Below are positions 8,471 through 16,932 of a DNA stretch of 34,003 bases, piece after piece. Under the pieces are notes generated by a model that was not told the DNA's origin, searched no databases, and saw only the letters and a list, made by a program, of their open reading frames with translations. Every line of letters starts with the position of its first letter. Position 1 is the first letter of the stretch. This DNA comes from Promethearchaeota archaeon (GTDB lineage: Archaea > Asgardarchaeota > Lokiarchaeia > Sigynarchaeales > SOKP01), in the NCBI GenBank assembly GCA_019057775.1, contig JAHLWT010000163.1:1-34003 (forward strand), read 5' to 3'. A program made the translations under genes and the position numbers.

Positions 8471-10141
8471 TTAAAATTTAAGGATTGCTCCTTCAGCAGC
8501 AGAGGATACAAGACTGCGGTATTTCAAAAGCGCTTTACTTTTAATATCTTTCTCAAAAGGTTTCCATTTTCCTAAGCGTTCTTGCATTTCTTCATTCGTG
8601 ATATTTACATCAAGAGTTCTATTAGGAATATCAATTTTGATTATGTCTCCATCTCTCACTAGAGCAATCGGTCCTCCAACATAAGCTTCAGGACTCACAT
8701 GACCGATACAAGGTCCTGATGTATATCCTGAAAAACGTCCATCAGTAATTAGAGCAACCATATCTAAATTACGTTTTCCTACTAAAGTCATCGTTACGGC
8801 TAGTAATTCGGGCATACCCGGACCTCCTTTTGGACCTTCATATCGAACGATAATTACTGAATTATTTTGAACTCGATCCGAAGTTAACGCATCAGTCACG
8901 TCTTGTTCGGAGTTAAAACATATAGCAGGTCCTTCAAACTTTAACATATGTTTATTCTTAATTGCTGATTGTTTGACCACAGCTCCTTCTGGAGCTAAAT
9001 TACCCTTTAATACTACAGTTCCGCCCTCGGGAAAGACAGGATCATTCAAAGGTTTTATAATATTCTCATCCAGAACTTTTACTCTTCTAATAAGTTCTCC
9101 TATAGTTTTTCCCGAAACAGTTAAACAGTCTAAATGAAGAAATTCCTTTAATCTACTTAATACCGCAGGAATCCCCCCTGCTTTATATAAATCAGGAGTT
9201 CCATAATCACCCGATGGGGCAACGTTTACAATTGTTGGTATTTTTTTATTATACTCATTAAACATTTCTAAATTAAAATCTATTCCCATCTCATTTGCGA
9301 TTGCTGGAAGATGGAGTGCTGAATTGGTCGATCCTCCAATAGCTAAATCGACTATCACAGCATTTTCTAAGGATTTTTTAGTCATTATTTGCGAGGGAGT
9401 TATTCTCTTTTTCAACAATTCAATTATTCTTTTCCCTGAGTTTTTTGCGATCATATATTTCATTTGTGTCATTGCAGGGATTGTACCCGCATTAGGTAGT
9501 GTCATCCCAAAGGCTTCCATTAAACATTGCGTAGTATTTGCAGTACCCATAGCCTCACAAGCACCATATGTTGCACAAGTGATGCATCCAAACTTATGAG
9601 CATAATCATCGTAATTTTCTATTGCAATACCTTTATAATCGGGCATGAATCTTACTTGATATAAATTCGAACCTCCGGGAACACATATTGTAGGGATATC
9701 TAATCGTACTGCTGCCATTAACATTGCTGGATTTATTTTATCACAGGTAGATAAAGTAACCATAGCATCTAATCGATGAGCTTCAACCATTAATTCAATT
9801 GAATCTACAATTACTTCTCTGTGTGGTAAAATGGAACGCATTCCAATATTTCCCATAGCTAACCCATCACATGCTGCAATAGTGCAGAATTCAAAAGGTA
9901 CACCCCCTGCTTCAAGGATTCCATATTTCACAGCTTCAGCAAGACCTCTTAAATGTTTATGACCTGGATTGAGTTCATTCCAAGTATTTACTACTCCAAT
10001 GAATGGTTTTTTATCAATATCTTGATCATCTAAACCTAAGGCCTTCAATAATTCTCTTTTACCATGTCTAAAGGGTGTTTTGCTAATGCCATCAAAAAGG
10101 CTTTTGCTTCTTATCTTTAAGTCAATTTCTTCATTAACCAT
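8471..10141 (-). CDS. IlvD/Edd-family dehydratase (dihydroxy-acid or sugar-acid dehydratase)
   Basis: A 556-residue iron-sulphur dehydratase that removes water from a 2,3-dihydroxy acid. The candidate cluster cysteines are C91 (AACDGLAMG), C133 (STCDKINPAM) and C195 (GACEAMGTANT). The position held by cysteine in [2Fe-2S] plant-type enzymes is glycine here (NELNPGHKHL), as in the methanogen-type enzymes I remember. GRFSGYTSGPCIGHVSPEA is the conserved C-terminal block. Some blocks differ from standard IlvD (CDKINPA for CDKNMPG), and no other branched-chain amino acid gene is nearby. Both branched-chain biosynthesis (ilvD) and sugar-acid dehydration remain open. The ATG follows GAGG at 8-base spacing. 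Confidence 0.88.
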   Translation of the reverse strand: MVNEEIDLKIRSKSLFDGISKTPFRHGKRELLKALGLDDQDIDKKPFIGVVNTWNELNPGHKHLRGLAEAVKYGILEAGGVPFEFCTIAACDGLAMGNIGMRSILPHREVIVDSIELMVEAHRLDAMVTLSTCDKINPAMLMAAVRLDIPTICVPGGSNLYQVRFMPDYKGIAIENYDDYAHKFGCITCATYGACEAMGTANTTQCLMEAFGMTLPNAGTIPAMTQMKYMIAKNSGKRIIELLKKRITPSQIMTKKSLENAVIVDLAIGGSTNSALHLPAIANEMGIDFNLEMFNEYNKKIPTIVNVAPSGDYGTPDLYKAGGIPAVLSRLKEFLHLDCLTVSGKTIGELIRRVKVLDENIIKPLNDPVFPEGGTVVLKGNLAPEGAVVKQSAIKNKHMLKFEGPAICFNSEQDVTDALTSDRVQNNSVIIVRYEGPKGGPGMPELLAVTMTLVGKRNLDMVALITDGRFSGYTSGPCIGHVSPEAYVGGPIALVRDGDIIKIDIPNRTLDVNITNEEMQERLGKWKPFEKDIKSKALLKYRSLVSSAAEGAILKF

Positions 10142-10320
10142 TCCCTATTCCTCTTTTTTTAATAATAAGTATAAAATAAGCCAGTTTTAAAGTTACTAAT
10201 GCTTTTCTTCTTAAATATCATATCAAATTCATAAATAGTTTATCCTCAAATTGGAAAGATATTCAAAAGATAAAAAAAGATATAAAACTAATTTGGATCC
10301 ACTAAGGAAATTACATCACA

Positions 10321-11055
10321 TTATTGTAGAATTGGATATAACTCTAATTTACGACCATTTCGAGTTGATGTAATTAATTTTTCTTTTGATAATTTATCAA
10401 CATGATATTTTATAGTATTCCTAGAAAGGTTTAGAATTCGAGATATTTCAGAAGAATTAATCCCAGGATTTTCTTTAATAATTTTTAGGATCTCTGAAGT
10501 GGTTTTTGATTTTGCAATAAGATTTTCTAAATATTCAATTGCATCAAATGAGGTTGTAATAGGAAAATAAATTGTGAATTGTCCGTATTTTTCTTTTTTT
10601 ATGATATTATATTTTAGTAAAACATCCAAATGCCATTGCAATTGACCTTTTTGTAAATCACAGTTGCGTAACAATTCATTATGATGAATCCCGGGATTCC
10701 TCAGGATTTGATTTATTATGTTTAAACGGTTTTCATTTTCAAAGATATCAGTGAGGGTTAAATAAGAATTTCCTTGTTGGATATAACTTCTTCTTATTAT
10801 ATAGCTTCTATACTCTTTTAACGTAAGTAATGTCAGAGTTGATATTAATAAAATCGCTGTTATTAGAAGAGAAATGATAATTGATTCGAAATTTTCTCTT
10901 TTTCCAAAGGTTGGCTCTTCATATAAATCAATAAGCTGAACTAAGATGATTAATAATAAAATTAAAGAAAAAATTATGAGTAAGGATTTCAATATATAGA
11001 AGTAATTGACTTTTCTTACCTGTTTATTATTTTTCAATTCCATGTTTCGAGTCAT
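10321..11055 (-). CDS. Membrane-tethered regulator with two winged-helix domains
   Basis: A 244-residue protein with two hydrophobic N-terminal segments (about residues 20-42 and 58-82), then a charged cytosolic part with two winged-helix DNA-binding domains. The first covers about 95-165, with NPGIHHNELLRNCDLQKGQL and an LQWHLDVLLKYNII recognition region. The second covers about 185-244, with NPGINSSEISRILNLSRNTI and IKYHVDKLSKEKLI. This layout is common in archaea for regulators anchored in the membrane. The gene overlaps the upstream methyltransferase gene by 29 bases, so it is co-transcribed with the two methyltransferases and may sense a membrane or lipid state, or regulate its own operon. 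An alternative start is the ATG at 11043. The ligand is unknown. Confidence 0.75.
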   Translation of the reverse strand: MTRNMELKNNKQVRKVNYFYILKSLLIIFSLILLLIILVQLIDLYEEPTFGKRENFESIIISLLITAILLISTLTLLTLKEYRSYIIRRSYIQQGNSYLTLTDIFENENRLNIINQILRNPGIHHNELLRNCDLQKGQLQWHLDVLLKYNIIKKEKYGQFTIYFPITTSFDAIEYLENLIAKSKTTSEILKIIKENPGINSSEISRILNLSRNTIKYHVDKLSKEKLITSTRNGRKLELYPILQ

Positions 11056-11629
11056 TTTTCTTTAATTTAATGGTTGGGAACATAAAAGATACTGTAGTTT
11101 TATATTTTAAAAATTCTTCTCCATATTTGGCTTTTAGAGCAATATCTTCAATCTTACCTAAGATTATATACGCTAACACTTCACAGATCCAAATATAGAA
11201 TATAACAGTATAACCTCTAAGATGAAAGGGATTAAATTCGACAACAGGTGTCGTCTGAAAAACTATTAATGTCATTCCAAAGGTCATAAGAATGAAAGCA
11301 AGATATTGAGGGTGTCTCATATATTTATATGGTCCGGTTCGAATCAGCTGCTTTCTATGAGTTAATTGAAAAATTAACGAGTAAACAAAAAGCCAGAAAC
11401 CAAAAATAATAAAATAAATACCATGATTTCCCAATAAAAAATAAAAGTCATGTTGTAGCATTTTGGGGTATTGAAAGAGAAATATTAAGTAAGTTATTAA
11501 TGGAACACTCATTAAACCTCTCCATATGGATAAACAGGGTACGTATTGAAAAATTGGGATGAATATTGAAGAAATTCTCGTAGTAATGACCTCAGTTTTT
11601 CTTTTAATTTTACTTCTTTTAAAATTCAT
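11027..11629 (-). CDS. ICMT/PEMT-like membrane methyltransferase, copy 2
   Basis: A 200-residue integral membrane protein of the isoprenylcysteine carboxyl methyltransferase / phospholipid N-methyltransferase superfamily. The family motif is TGPYKYMRHPQYLAFIL (about residues 98-114), in which the R-H-P-x-Y part binds S-adenosylmethionine. The C-terminal E-x-x-L-x-x-KYG-EE-F-x-x-Y pattern is present as LKAKYGEEFLKYK. About four or five hydrophobic segments are visible. It is a tandem paralogue of the gene at 11647-12249, with the same length and shared sequence throughout, separated by 17 bases. The substrate could be an isoprenoid cysteine, a lipid headgroup or a small amine; the sequence does not decide. 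Confidence 0.75.
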   Translation of the reverse strand: MNFKRSKIKRKTEVITTRISSIFIPIFQYVPCLSIWRGLMSVPLITYLIFLFQYPKMLQHDFYFLLGNHGIYFIIFGFWLFVYSLIFQLTHRKQLIRTGPYKYMRHPQYLAFILMTFGMTLIVFQTTPVVEFNPFHLRGYTVIFYIWICEVLAYIILGKIEDIALKAKYGEEFLKYKTTVSFMFPTIKLKKNDSKHGIEK

Positions 11630-11646
11630 CCTTGGTTTCCATAATA

Positions 11647-12249
11647 TTAATGCAATTGTTCTTTTTCAATTTTATTCCTTTTTAGTTTTAAAAAAGGAAT
11701 CATAAATGATGCTTTATTAGCATACTCTAAGAATTCATCACCATATTTAGCTTTCAATGCAAAATCTTCAATTTTTCCTAAAATTATGTATGCTAATACT
11801 TCGCCAATCCAAATATAAAGCAAAACAGTATTGCCATCAATATTATATAAATTAAAATTGAAAATTGGGCTCGTCTGAAAAGCCACTAAAGTCATTCCAA
11901 AAGTTATAATAATAAACGCAATATATTGGGGGTGCCTGACGTATTTATATGGTCCGCTTTGAATTAAGCGTTTTCTGTGAGTTAATTGATATATTAGAGA
12001 ATAAATATAAAATATGAAACCACAAATTATAATATAAATTCCCTCAGCCCTAAATAAGAATTTCATGTCATAAACTATAATTCCAGGGTTTTGAAAAAAG
12101 AATCCTAAATAAGTTATTAATGGTACACTCATGATACCAAACCATATAGCAGTGCAAGGCACGTATTGGAAAAATGGAATTAGAAGAGAAGAAATACTAG
12201 TAGAAATTGAACTTATTTTGTGTTTTATCTTATCTCCATTAAGTTTCAT
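11647..12249 (-). CDS. ICMT/PEMT-like membrane methyltransferase, copy 1
   Basis: A 200-residue paralogue of the preceding entry and first gene of the three-gene operon 12249-10321. It has the same motifs: SGPYKYVRHPQYIAFII near residue 98, GEVLAYIILGKIED, then LKAKYGDEFLEYANKASFM. The shared N-terminus (ISSLLIPFFQYVPCTAIWFG here, ISSIFIPIFQYVPCLSIWRG there) shows duplication of the whole gene, not convergence on the SAM motif. Both frames are intact and have clearly diverged, so both copies are probably kept under selection, perhaps for different substrates or as a heterodimer. Confidence 0.75.
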   Translation of the reverse strand: MKLNGDKIKHKISSISTSISSLLIPFFQYVPCTAIWFGIMSVPLITYLGFFFQNPGIIVYDMKFLFRAEGIYIIICGFIFYIYSLIYQLTHRKRLIQSGPYKYVRHPQYIAFIIITFGMTLVAFQTSPIFNFNLYNIDGNTVLLYIWIGEVLAYIILGKIEDFALKAKYGDEFLEYANKASFMIPFLKLKRNKIEKEQLH

Positions 12250-12406
12250 TCAAAATTGCCTTTTTATTTTTAATTTTATTTGTAAAATAAGAAATAAATC
12301 TATTAATAAAGGTTTAAGGTGCACTTTTAGAACAAAACAAGATAATGAAATTACAACCTATTTATTTTGAGAAGGATTTCTTTTGTATTTTTTCTGATTT
12401 GCCGAT

Positions 12407-12712
12407 CTAAACCTTCTCTTCCTCTTTTTTATAGGGCTTTGAGGGTTTAGAGGGATCAAAAGGCATATTACAAACCCAACACACATTTTCTAACTTAGTT
12501 AATTCTTCAATACATTTAATACAATAAAGAGCACTACACTCTGGGCATATGTAATTTATTCTTAATACTTCTCCTTTACATGCTAAGCAGATTTTCTTCT
12601 CCCTATGAAATGTTACCTCTTCCTCAGTAATACTACCTGGTCGTTTGATCAATCTAAATAATGATTCTTCAATTTTTATTTCTTTATTGGGGAGTGTGTG
12701 TTTTTTCGTCAT
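12407..12712 (-). CDS. Small protein with eight-cysteine RING/FYVE-like zinc domain
   Basis: A 101-residue soluble protein. Its C-terminal two thirds carry eight cysteines spaced CX2C-X10-CX2C-X4-CX2C-X10-CX2C (CLACKG, CPECSALYCIKC, CWVCNMPFD), followed by a proline-rich charged tail. The X4 spacing between the second and third pairs, with an aromatic residue before the third, is that of cross-brace zinc folds (RING C4C4 type, FYVE). The FYVE basic motif is absent. The next gene upstream (12793-13760) ends in the same domain with identical spacing. No function is known. I infer a protein-protein interaction module, possibly ubiquitin-related because Asgard archaea carry such systems, but nothing here shows ligase activity. 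Confidence 0.7.
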   Translation of the reverse strand: MTKKHTLPNKEIKIEESLFRLIKRPGSITEEEVTFHREKKICLACKGEVLRINYICPECSALYCIKCIEELTKLENVCWVCNMPFDPSKPSKPYKKEEEKV

Positions 12713-12792
12713 ATATACATTTCTCTATTATGTTTAGACCTATATAAGTTTAATAGAGATATCCATAAAAAGATTAATTATTTTCAATACTA

Positions 12793-13599
12793 CTACTCAT
12801 CCTTTTTAGAAATTTTTAGATCTGCTGCTGTTTCCCCTTCTTTATATGGTCTAACGGGTTTAGTTTCATCAATAGGTTCATTACAGACCCAACATATATT
12901 TTCTAAATTGCTTAATGCTTCAGAACAATTGACACAATAAAGAGTATTACATTTTGGGCACATGTAATTTACTCTTGATACATTTCCTTTACACACAACG
13001 CAAATTTTCTTTTCCATATGAAAGGAAATCTCTTCTTCGGTAATTAGCACACGTTTTTTACGTCTCTCCGGCTCTGTCCTTAAAGCTAAATAGGCAAAAA
13101 TGAAACTACTCATAGCTCCAATTCTTACAAATACTAATACAAAACCCCATGTTAAACTATCCATTATCCCAAATCCAACTAAAAACATAATTGATATTGC
13201 CAAAAAAAAGAATTTTTTACGTATTACCCCTTCGGATTTAACACCTTTTCGTAAATATCCGAATCCAGCAAATACAAGGAGAAATAGCATACTCACTAGT
13301 CCCAATAGGCTAGAGATAGTACTAGGGTCAAGTCCTGCCTTATGTATAAAACCAGTTAATGGTGGTTCAATAAACACCACGCTTCCTAATGGGTTCGTAA
13401 TAGTACCTATTATTAAAAAAAGCTGAAATGCAATAATTGGAATCAAAAAATACCATTTCTTATCTGGTATTAATAACTCGGAAGCAATAAAATACATAAT
13501 TATCGCTGAAATAGGTACTGGTAACCACATTAAGTACACATAAAATACTTTATTAATACTACTACTTGTAAAAAGAACGAACGAGAAATCGATAACCAT
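12793..13599 (-). CDS. Multi-pass membrane protein with RING/FYVE-like tail, C-terminal part (frameshifted)
   Basis: 268 codons. There are about five or six hydrophobic segments (for example VYLMWLPVPISAIIMYFIA, WYFLIPIIAFQLFLIIG, LGLVSMLFLLVFAGFG, FFFLAISIMFLVGFG, GAMSSFIFAYLAL). A cytosolic tail from about residue 195 carries the eight-cysteine domain (CVVCKG, CPKCNTLYCVNC, CWVCNEPID) with the same spacing as the neighbour at 12407. The ATG at 13599 is probably not the real start. The first two membrane segments lie in another frame immediately upstream (13593-13760), and joining the two near 13595 gives a continuous protein of about 322 residues. The lesion looks like one missing base (or two extra). 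Function is unknown; a membrane receptor or scaffold is a guess. Confidence 0.72.
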   Translation of the reverse strand: MVIDFSFVLFTSSSINKVFYVYLMWLPVPISAIIMYFIASELLIPDKKWYFLIPIIAFQLFLIIGTITNPLGSVVFIEPPLTGFIHKAGLDPSTISSLLGLVSMLFLLVFAGFGYLRKGVKSEGVIRKKFFFLAISIMFLVGFGIMDSLTWGFVLVFVRIGAMSSFIFAYLALRTEPERRKKRVLITEEEISFHMEKKICVVCKGNVSRVNYMCPKCNTLYCVNCSEALSNLENICWVCNEPIDETKPVRPYKEGETAADLKISKKDE

Positions 13600-13760
13600 C
13601 CTGTAGTTACTAAAATTGTTGCTATACTATAATAAGTGAGCAGCTTTATCTTTAATTTTCTAGATTTATATAAGAAATACAATCCTAAACAATAACCAAA
13701 AATTACAATACCCAATGATGATAAACCTATAAGCCAGTCTTCTGGAGAATAATTAACCAA
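13530..13760 (-). CDS. N-terminal fragment of the frameshifted membrane zinc protein
   Basis: From TTG 13760 the frame reads VNYSPEDWLIGLSSLGIVIF and GYCLGLYFLYKSRKLKIKLL, followed by TYYSIATILVTTGW. This is two membrane helices with a positively charged loop, as at the start of Asgard multi-pass zinc proteins that I recall. From about 13595 to the stop at 13530 the frame gives unrelated residues, while the next frame (from 13599) takes up the expected continuation VIDFSFVLFT. I use TTG 13760 because GGGTGAT at 13767-13773 is six bases upstream; TTG 13766 would touch the signal. Confidence 0.6.
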   Translation of the reverse strand: MVNYSPEDWLIGLSSLGIVIFGYCLGLYFLYKSRKLKIKLLTYYSIATILVTTGWLSISRSFFLQVVVLIKYFMCT

Positions 13761-13985
13761 TCTCAAATCACCCTATTAAGAATTTGATGTTAGACGTTCA
13801 TTATATTTTTTGAATTTACTTTAACTATATTTAATGATAAACTAGTATAAAAAACTATTTTTTTTCAGTCTTTTTGAAGAAATTCGAGAGACAAACAATT
13901 ATATGCGAATAAATATTTCTTTAAAAAATTTAAAATCTCTCTTTTAAAAAGAGATTTAAAATCAATATCTTGAACTTCTATATAT

Positions 13986-14756
13986 TTGTTGAAAATTGTT
14001 TATTCTGATAATGATTGGAAAGGCATAATCACGCAATCTCCTCCAGGCTATGATAAAAACAAGCATAATGTAGTATTTGATCAACATTCACATACGGAAT
14101 TTAGTGATGGCGCACTTACGATTAAACAAAATGTTGAGTGGCATTTATCAATGGGATATAATGCTCTAGCTATAACTGATCATAATAATATGCGTCATTT
14201 AGAAAAAGTTGACAAAGTTAGAAATGAATACGCTGAAAAGGGTATTATAATCTTAAGTGGAATTGAATGGACTACTAATAGAATTCATTTAAATTTTCTA
14301 GGAATCACAAATTGGGATAGCAAAATCTCGTATAAAACTTCAGATGAACAAATTATTGAAGCAATTAATAGAGCTCATGACCTAGGAGCTATTGTGGTGT
14401 GTAATCATATCCCGTGGAGTTTATATGAATACAATATGAAAACTCATCCTTCTCGTGATACTCTATTGGAATGGGGGATAGATTTTATTGAAATTATTAA
14501 TGATGATTCTAAACCTGAAAATGTCTATGATCATGAGTCTTATGATTTTTGTAATGAGCATAAAAATGAAGTTGGAATGATATCAGGAACAGATATGCAT
14601 ACTCCAGATGGTTTAGCAGGAGGAGGAGTGCATGGTTGGACTTTAATGAATTTAAAAGAATTAACCGAAGAAGTATTATTGGAAGAATTAAGAAAGAAAC
14701 GTACAAATATTATCTATTCTAAAACTCCCTATCTAGATCCAGGTATTCATAAATAA
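13986..14756 (+). CDS. PHP-domain metal-dependent phosphoesterase
   Basis: A protein of about 256 residues with the PHP (polymerase and histidinol phosphatase) fold. The metal ligands are readable in order: H34 and H36 (DQHSHTEFSDG), D41, D65-H66 (ITDHNN), E94 (SGIEWT), H101, H141 (CNHIPW), and D203/H205 (GTDMHTP). Soluble PHP proteins of this size hydrolyse small phosphoesters such as nucleoside bisphosphates or histidinol phosphate; the specificity is not visible. The start is uncertain: the frame opens at TTG TTG (13986/13989) with no ATG or clear ribosome site nearby. The same strand continues after 102 bases with the LarA-like gene, so the two may share a transcript. Confidence 0.82.
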   Translation: MLKIVYSDNDWKGIITQSPPGYDKNKHNVVFDQHSHTEFSDGALTIKQNVEWHLSMGYNALAITDHNNMRHLEKVDKVRNEYAEKGIIILSGIEWTTNRIHLNFLGITNWDSKISYKTSDEQIIEAINRAHDLGAIVVCNHIPWSLYEYNMKTHPSRDTLLEWGIDFIEIINDDSKPENVYDHESYDFCNEHKNEVGMISGTDMHTPDGLAGGGVHGWTLMNLKELTEEVLLEELRKKRTNIIYSKTPYLDPGIHK

Positions 14757-14858
14757 CCTTAAAGATCACTTTCCAAATGCTTCATGAAAATGGTGTTCCA
14801 AAAATAAATAAATTAGAAAAGTTAGATATTCATAATTATTAGAAAAAGAGATTAAAAT

Positions 14859-16091
14859 ATGGTACAAACCTTCAAAATTCCATGGGCTGCTTGGTATGAG
14901 GACGAGGATTTTACTCTTGAGCTTCCTGATTCATGGGATGTTAAAGTATTTAACATGAAAAATGCTAAAGACATATCCCAAAAGGATATCGAAGTTGCCC
15001 TAAACAACCCTATTGGTACACCCCCACTCATAGAACTGGCTAAGGGAAAGCAAAATGCAATTATCGTTGTTGAGGATATTTCAAGGCCCACTCCAATGGA
15101 GAACATCTTAAAAATCATTATAAATCAATTAAATACTGCGGGGATTGAAGATGAAAAAATATCCATCTTATCTGCTCTTGGAGCTCATCGCCCCATGCAT
15201 AGACAGGATTTCATTAAAAAAGTAGGGATAAGTATTGTAGATAGAGTTAACATTGAAAACCATCATCCTTATGAGAATTTAATCTTTATAGGCGACTCTG
15301 AAAAAGGCACTCCAATTTATCTAAACAAATCATATCATGATGCAGATTTAAAGATTGCAATTGGAACTGTCCTTCCACATCCTTTAGCAGGATTTGGTGG
15401 TGGAGCTAAGATTATATTACCGGGAATATGTGGAATTCAAACCCTCGAAGCAAATCATCAAGCAGGTGTTCGTGGAATAGGAGGAGGAATTGGATTTATA
15501 ACAGAATTAAGAAAAGATATCGAAGATGTATGCACAAAGGTAGGATTGGACTTTTCAATTAATGTCGTATCAACTTTGAAAAGAGGAATTGCAGGAGTTT
15601 ATGCTGGCCATTTTATAGATGCTCATAGAAAGGCAATTGAGTTAACAAAAGAAGTTTATTCAACAGAATTGCCTCCTGATTTAAATTTAGATATAGGCTT
15701 CTTCAATCTCTATCCAGAGGATACTGAGTTAAACCAATTTACAAAAGGCTTTAATTTATTATTGAGTTCTAGGAATTTTATAAAAGTGAAGGGTGCTGTC
15801 GTTTTGTTAACAGCGTGTAGTGAAGGGAGAGGATTTCACTCGCTGTTAGGTGAAACGGGAGCTAGACTATATAAAAATTGGGGAGACTCAATACTTTTCA
15901 AGGGAAAATTAAAGAGAAAAACCTTTGGTATCTTTTCTCCTAATCTCAATCAAGCAGATATAAAGCATTTCCTTCCTTCAAGAACAATATTTCGAAAAGA
16001 CTTTAATGAAATGGTTGCAGCTCTAGAAGAACAATATGGAACATCTCCAAAAGTAGGTATTTTTCCCTGTAGCAATCAATTACAAAAATAG
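14859..16091 (+). CDS. LarA-type nickel-pincer-dependent racemase/epimerase homologue
   Basis: A 410-residue member of the LarA (lactate racemase, DUF2088) family, which moves a hydride at the alpha carbon of 2-hydroxy acids using a nickel-pincer nucleotide. The key residues fall almost exactly at the Lactiplantibacillus LarA numbers: H110 (SALGAHRPM, for H108), H174 (VLPHPLAGFGGGAKIILPG), K184 in the same block (the lysine that anchors the cofactor) and H200 (LEANHQAG, nickel ligand). EDISRPTP replaces the usual D-x-TRP. The full catalytic set suggests an active enzyme. No LarB, LarC or LarE genes for the cofactor are in the window. It may act on lactate or another 2-hydroxy acid; the convergent FAD/Fe-S oxidase genes fit such a substrate. 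Confidence 0.85.
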   Translation: MVQTFKIPWAAWYEDEDFTLELPDSWDVKVFNMKNAKDISQKDIEVALNNPIGTPPLIELAKGKQNAIIVVEDISRPTPMENILKIIINQLNTAGIEDEKISILSALGAHRPMHRQDFIKKVGISIVDRVNIENHHPYENLIFIGDSEKGTPIYLNKSYHDADLKIAIGTVLPHPLAGFGGGAKIILPGICGIQTLEANHQAGVRGIGGGIGFITELRKDIEDVCTKVGLDFSINVVSTLKRGIAGVYAGHFIDAHRKAIELTKEVYSTELPPDLNLDIGFFNLYPEDTELNQFTKGFNLLLSSRNFIKVKGAVVLLTACSEGRGFHSLLGETGARLYKNWGDSILFKGKLKRKTFGIFSPNLNQADIKHFLPSRTIFRKDFNEMVAALEEQYGTSPKVGIFPCSNQLQK

Positions 16092-16110
16092 TTATCAAAA
16101 AGTACAAATT

Positions 16111-16905
16111 TTATTCGATTATTATTGTAGAGAAAAGATTTTCTGCTAAGCTTTTTACTTCTAATAAGCTTTTTGACTTATCTGGGACATCAATTATTGG
16201 TTTACCCTTTAATTCAAATTCAGTTATCACATTATCTTCAGGGATTTCAGCTAATAGAGGCAGTTTTAATTCTTTAAGTTTTTTTTTAACTTGACTAACA
16301 TTCCCTTTAACTCTATTTAAAATTAAACCCATTTTTTTATAATGAGTAAATTTTTTAGCACTTTCACGTATGGCAGCAGCAGTTTCAACACTCCGTATAG
16401 ATATATCTGAAACAATTAAAAGTATATCTACAGATTCTATTACCATGCGGTTGATTTGCTCAAGTCCCGCTTCACAATCAATTAAAACTATGTCAAAATC
16501 TTTAGAAATTGAGCTAATTACTTTCCTTAAAAGAGTATTTGAAGGACAAAAACAACCAGGTCCCTCAGGTTGTCCCATAGAAAATAAGCTAAAATCTTTA
16601 CTTTCAGTTATGGCGTTATATACTTCGAAATCAATATTTTCTGCTACTTTTTCAAAGTCTTTTGCTTTTGTTAAAATTTCATCTATAACATCTGTCCTCA
16701 ATTTCTCAAGACTTTTTTTTGGAATTAAATTTACCATATAACTGAGATGCGGATGTGTTGGGTCCGCGTCAATTAAAAGCATTTTAAACTTATATAGTTT
16801 TAAAATACTTTTCGCTAAGAGAGTTGTTATGGCTGTTTTACCAGAACCTCCCTTTCCTACAACTGAAATTGTTAATGGTTTGTCATAGTGAATTTTATCA
16901 TTCAT
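16111..16905 (-). CDS. CooC-type nickel-insertion ATPase (MinD/ParA superfamily)
   Basis: A 264-residue P-loop ATPase. The deviant Walker A VVGKGGSGKTAITTLLA lies at about residues 15-31, switch I LLIDADPTHPHLSYM at about 43-57, and Walker B FDIVLIDCEAGLEQINR at about 135. A CFC motif at C118 and C120 matches the CxC motif by which CooC binds a metal at its dimer interface. CooC matures the nickel site of CO dehydrogenase and acts as an ATP-driven dimer in the cytosol. No CODH is nearby. The gene is last in the eight-gene run and follows the acetyl-CoA-synthase-like gene by 27 bases, so that protein or the HgdB-like proteins upstream are its likely clients. It converges on the LarA-like gene with only 19 bases between stops. 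Confidence 0.82.
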   Translation of the reverse strand: MNDKIHYDKPLTISVVGKGGSGKTAITTLLAKSILKLYKFKMLLIDADPTHPHLSYMVNLIPKKSLEKLRTDVIDEILTKAKDFEKVAENIDFEVYNAITESKDFSLFSMGQPEGPGCFCPSNTLLRKVISSISKDFDIVLIDCEAGLEQINRMVIESVDILLIVSDISIRSVETAAAIRESAKKFTHYKKMGLILNRVKGNVSQVKKKLKELKLPLLAEIPEDNVITEFELKGKPIIDVPDKSKSLLEVKSLAENLFSTIIIE

Positions 16906-16932
16906 CTTAATAGATTAAAAAAACCCTCGATA

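Noticed and set aside
12131..12370. Plus-strand frame of 79 codons at the start of the methyltransferase copy 1.
   Set aside because: Half is antisense to a real gene; no motif or ribosome site.
13100..13426. Plus-strand frame of 108 codons opposite the membrane zinc protein.
   Set aside because: It is a shadow of a real gene whose minus-strand reading has membrane helices and a zinc domain; no motif is present in the plus frame.
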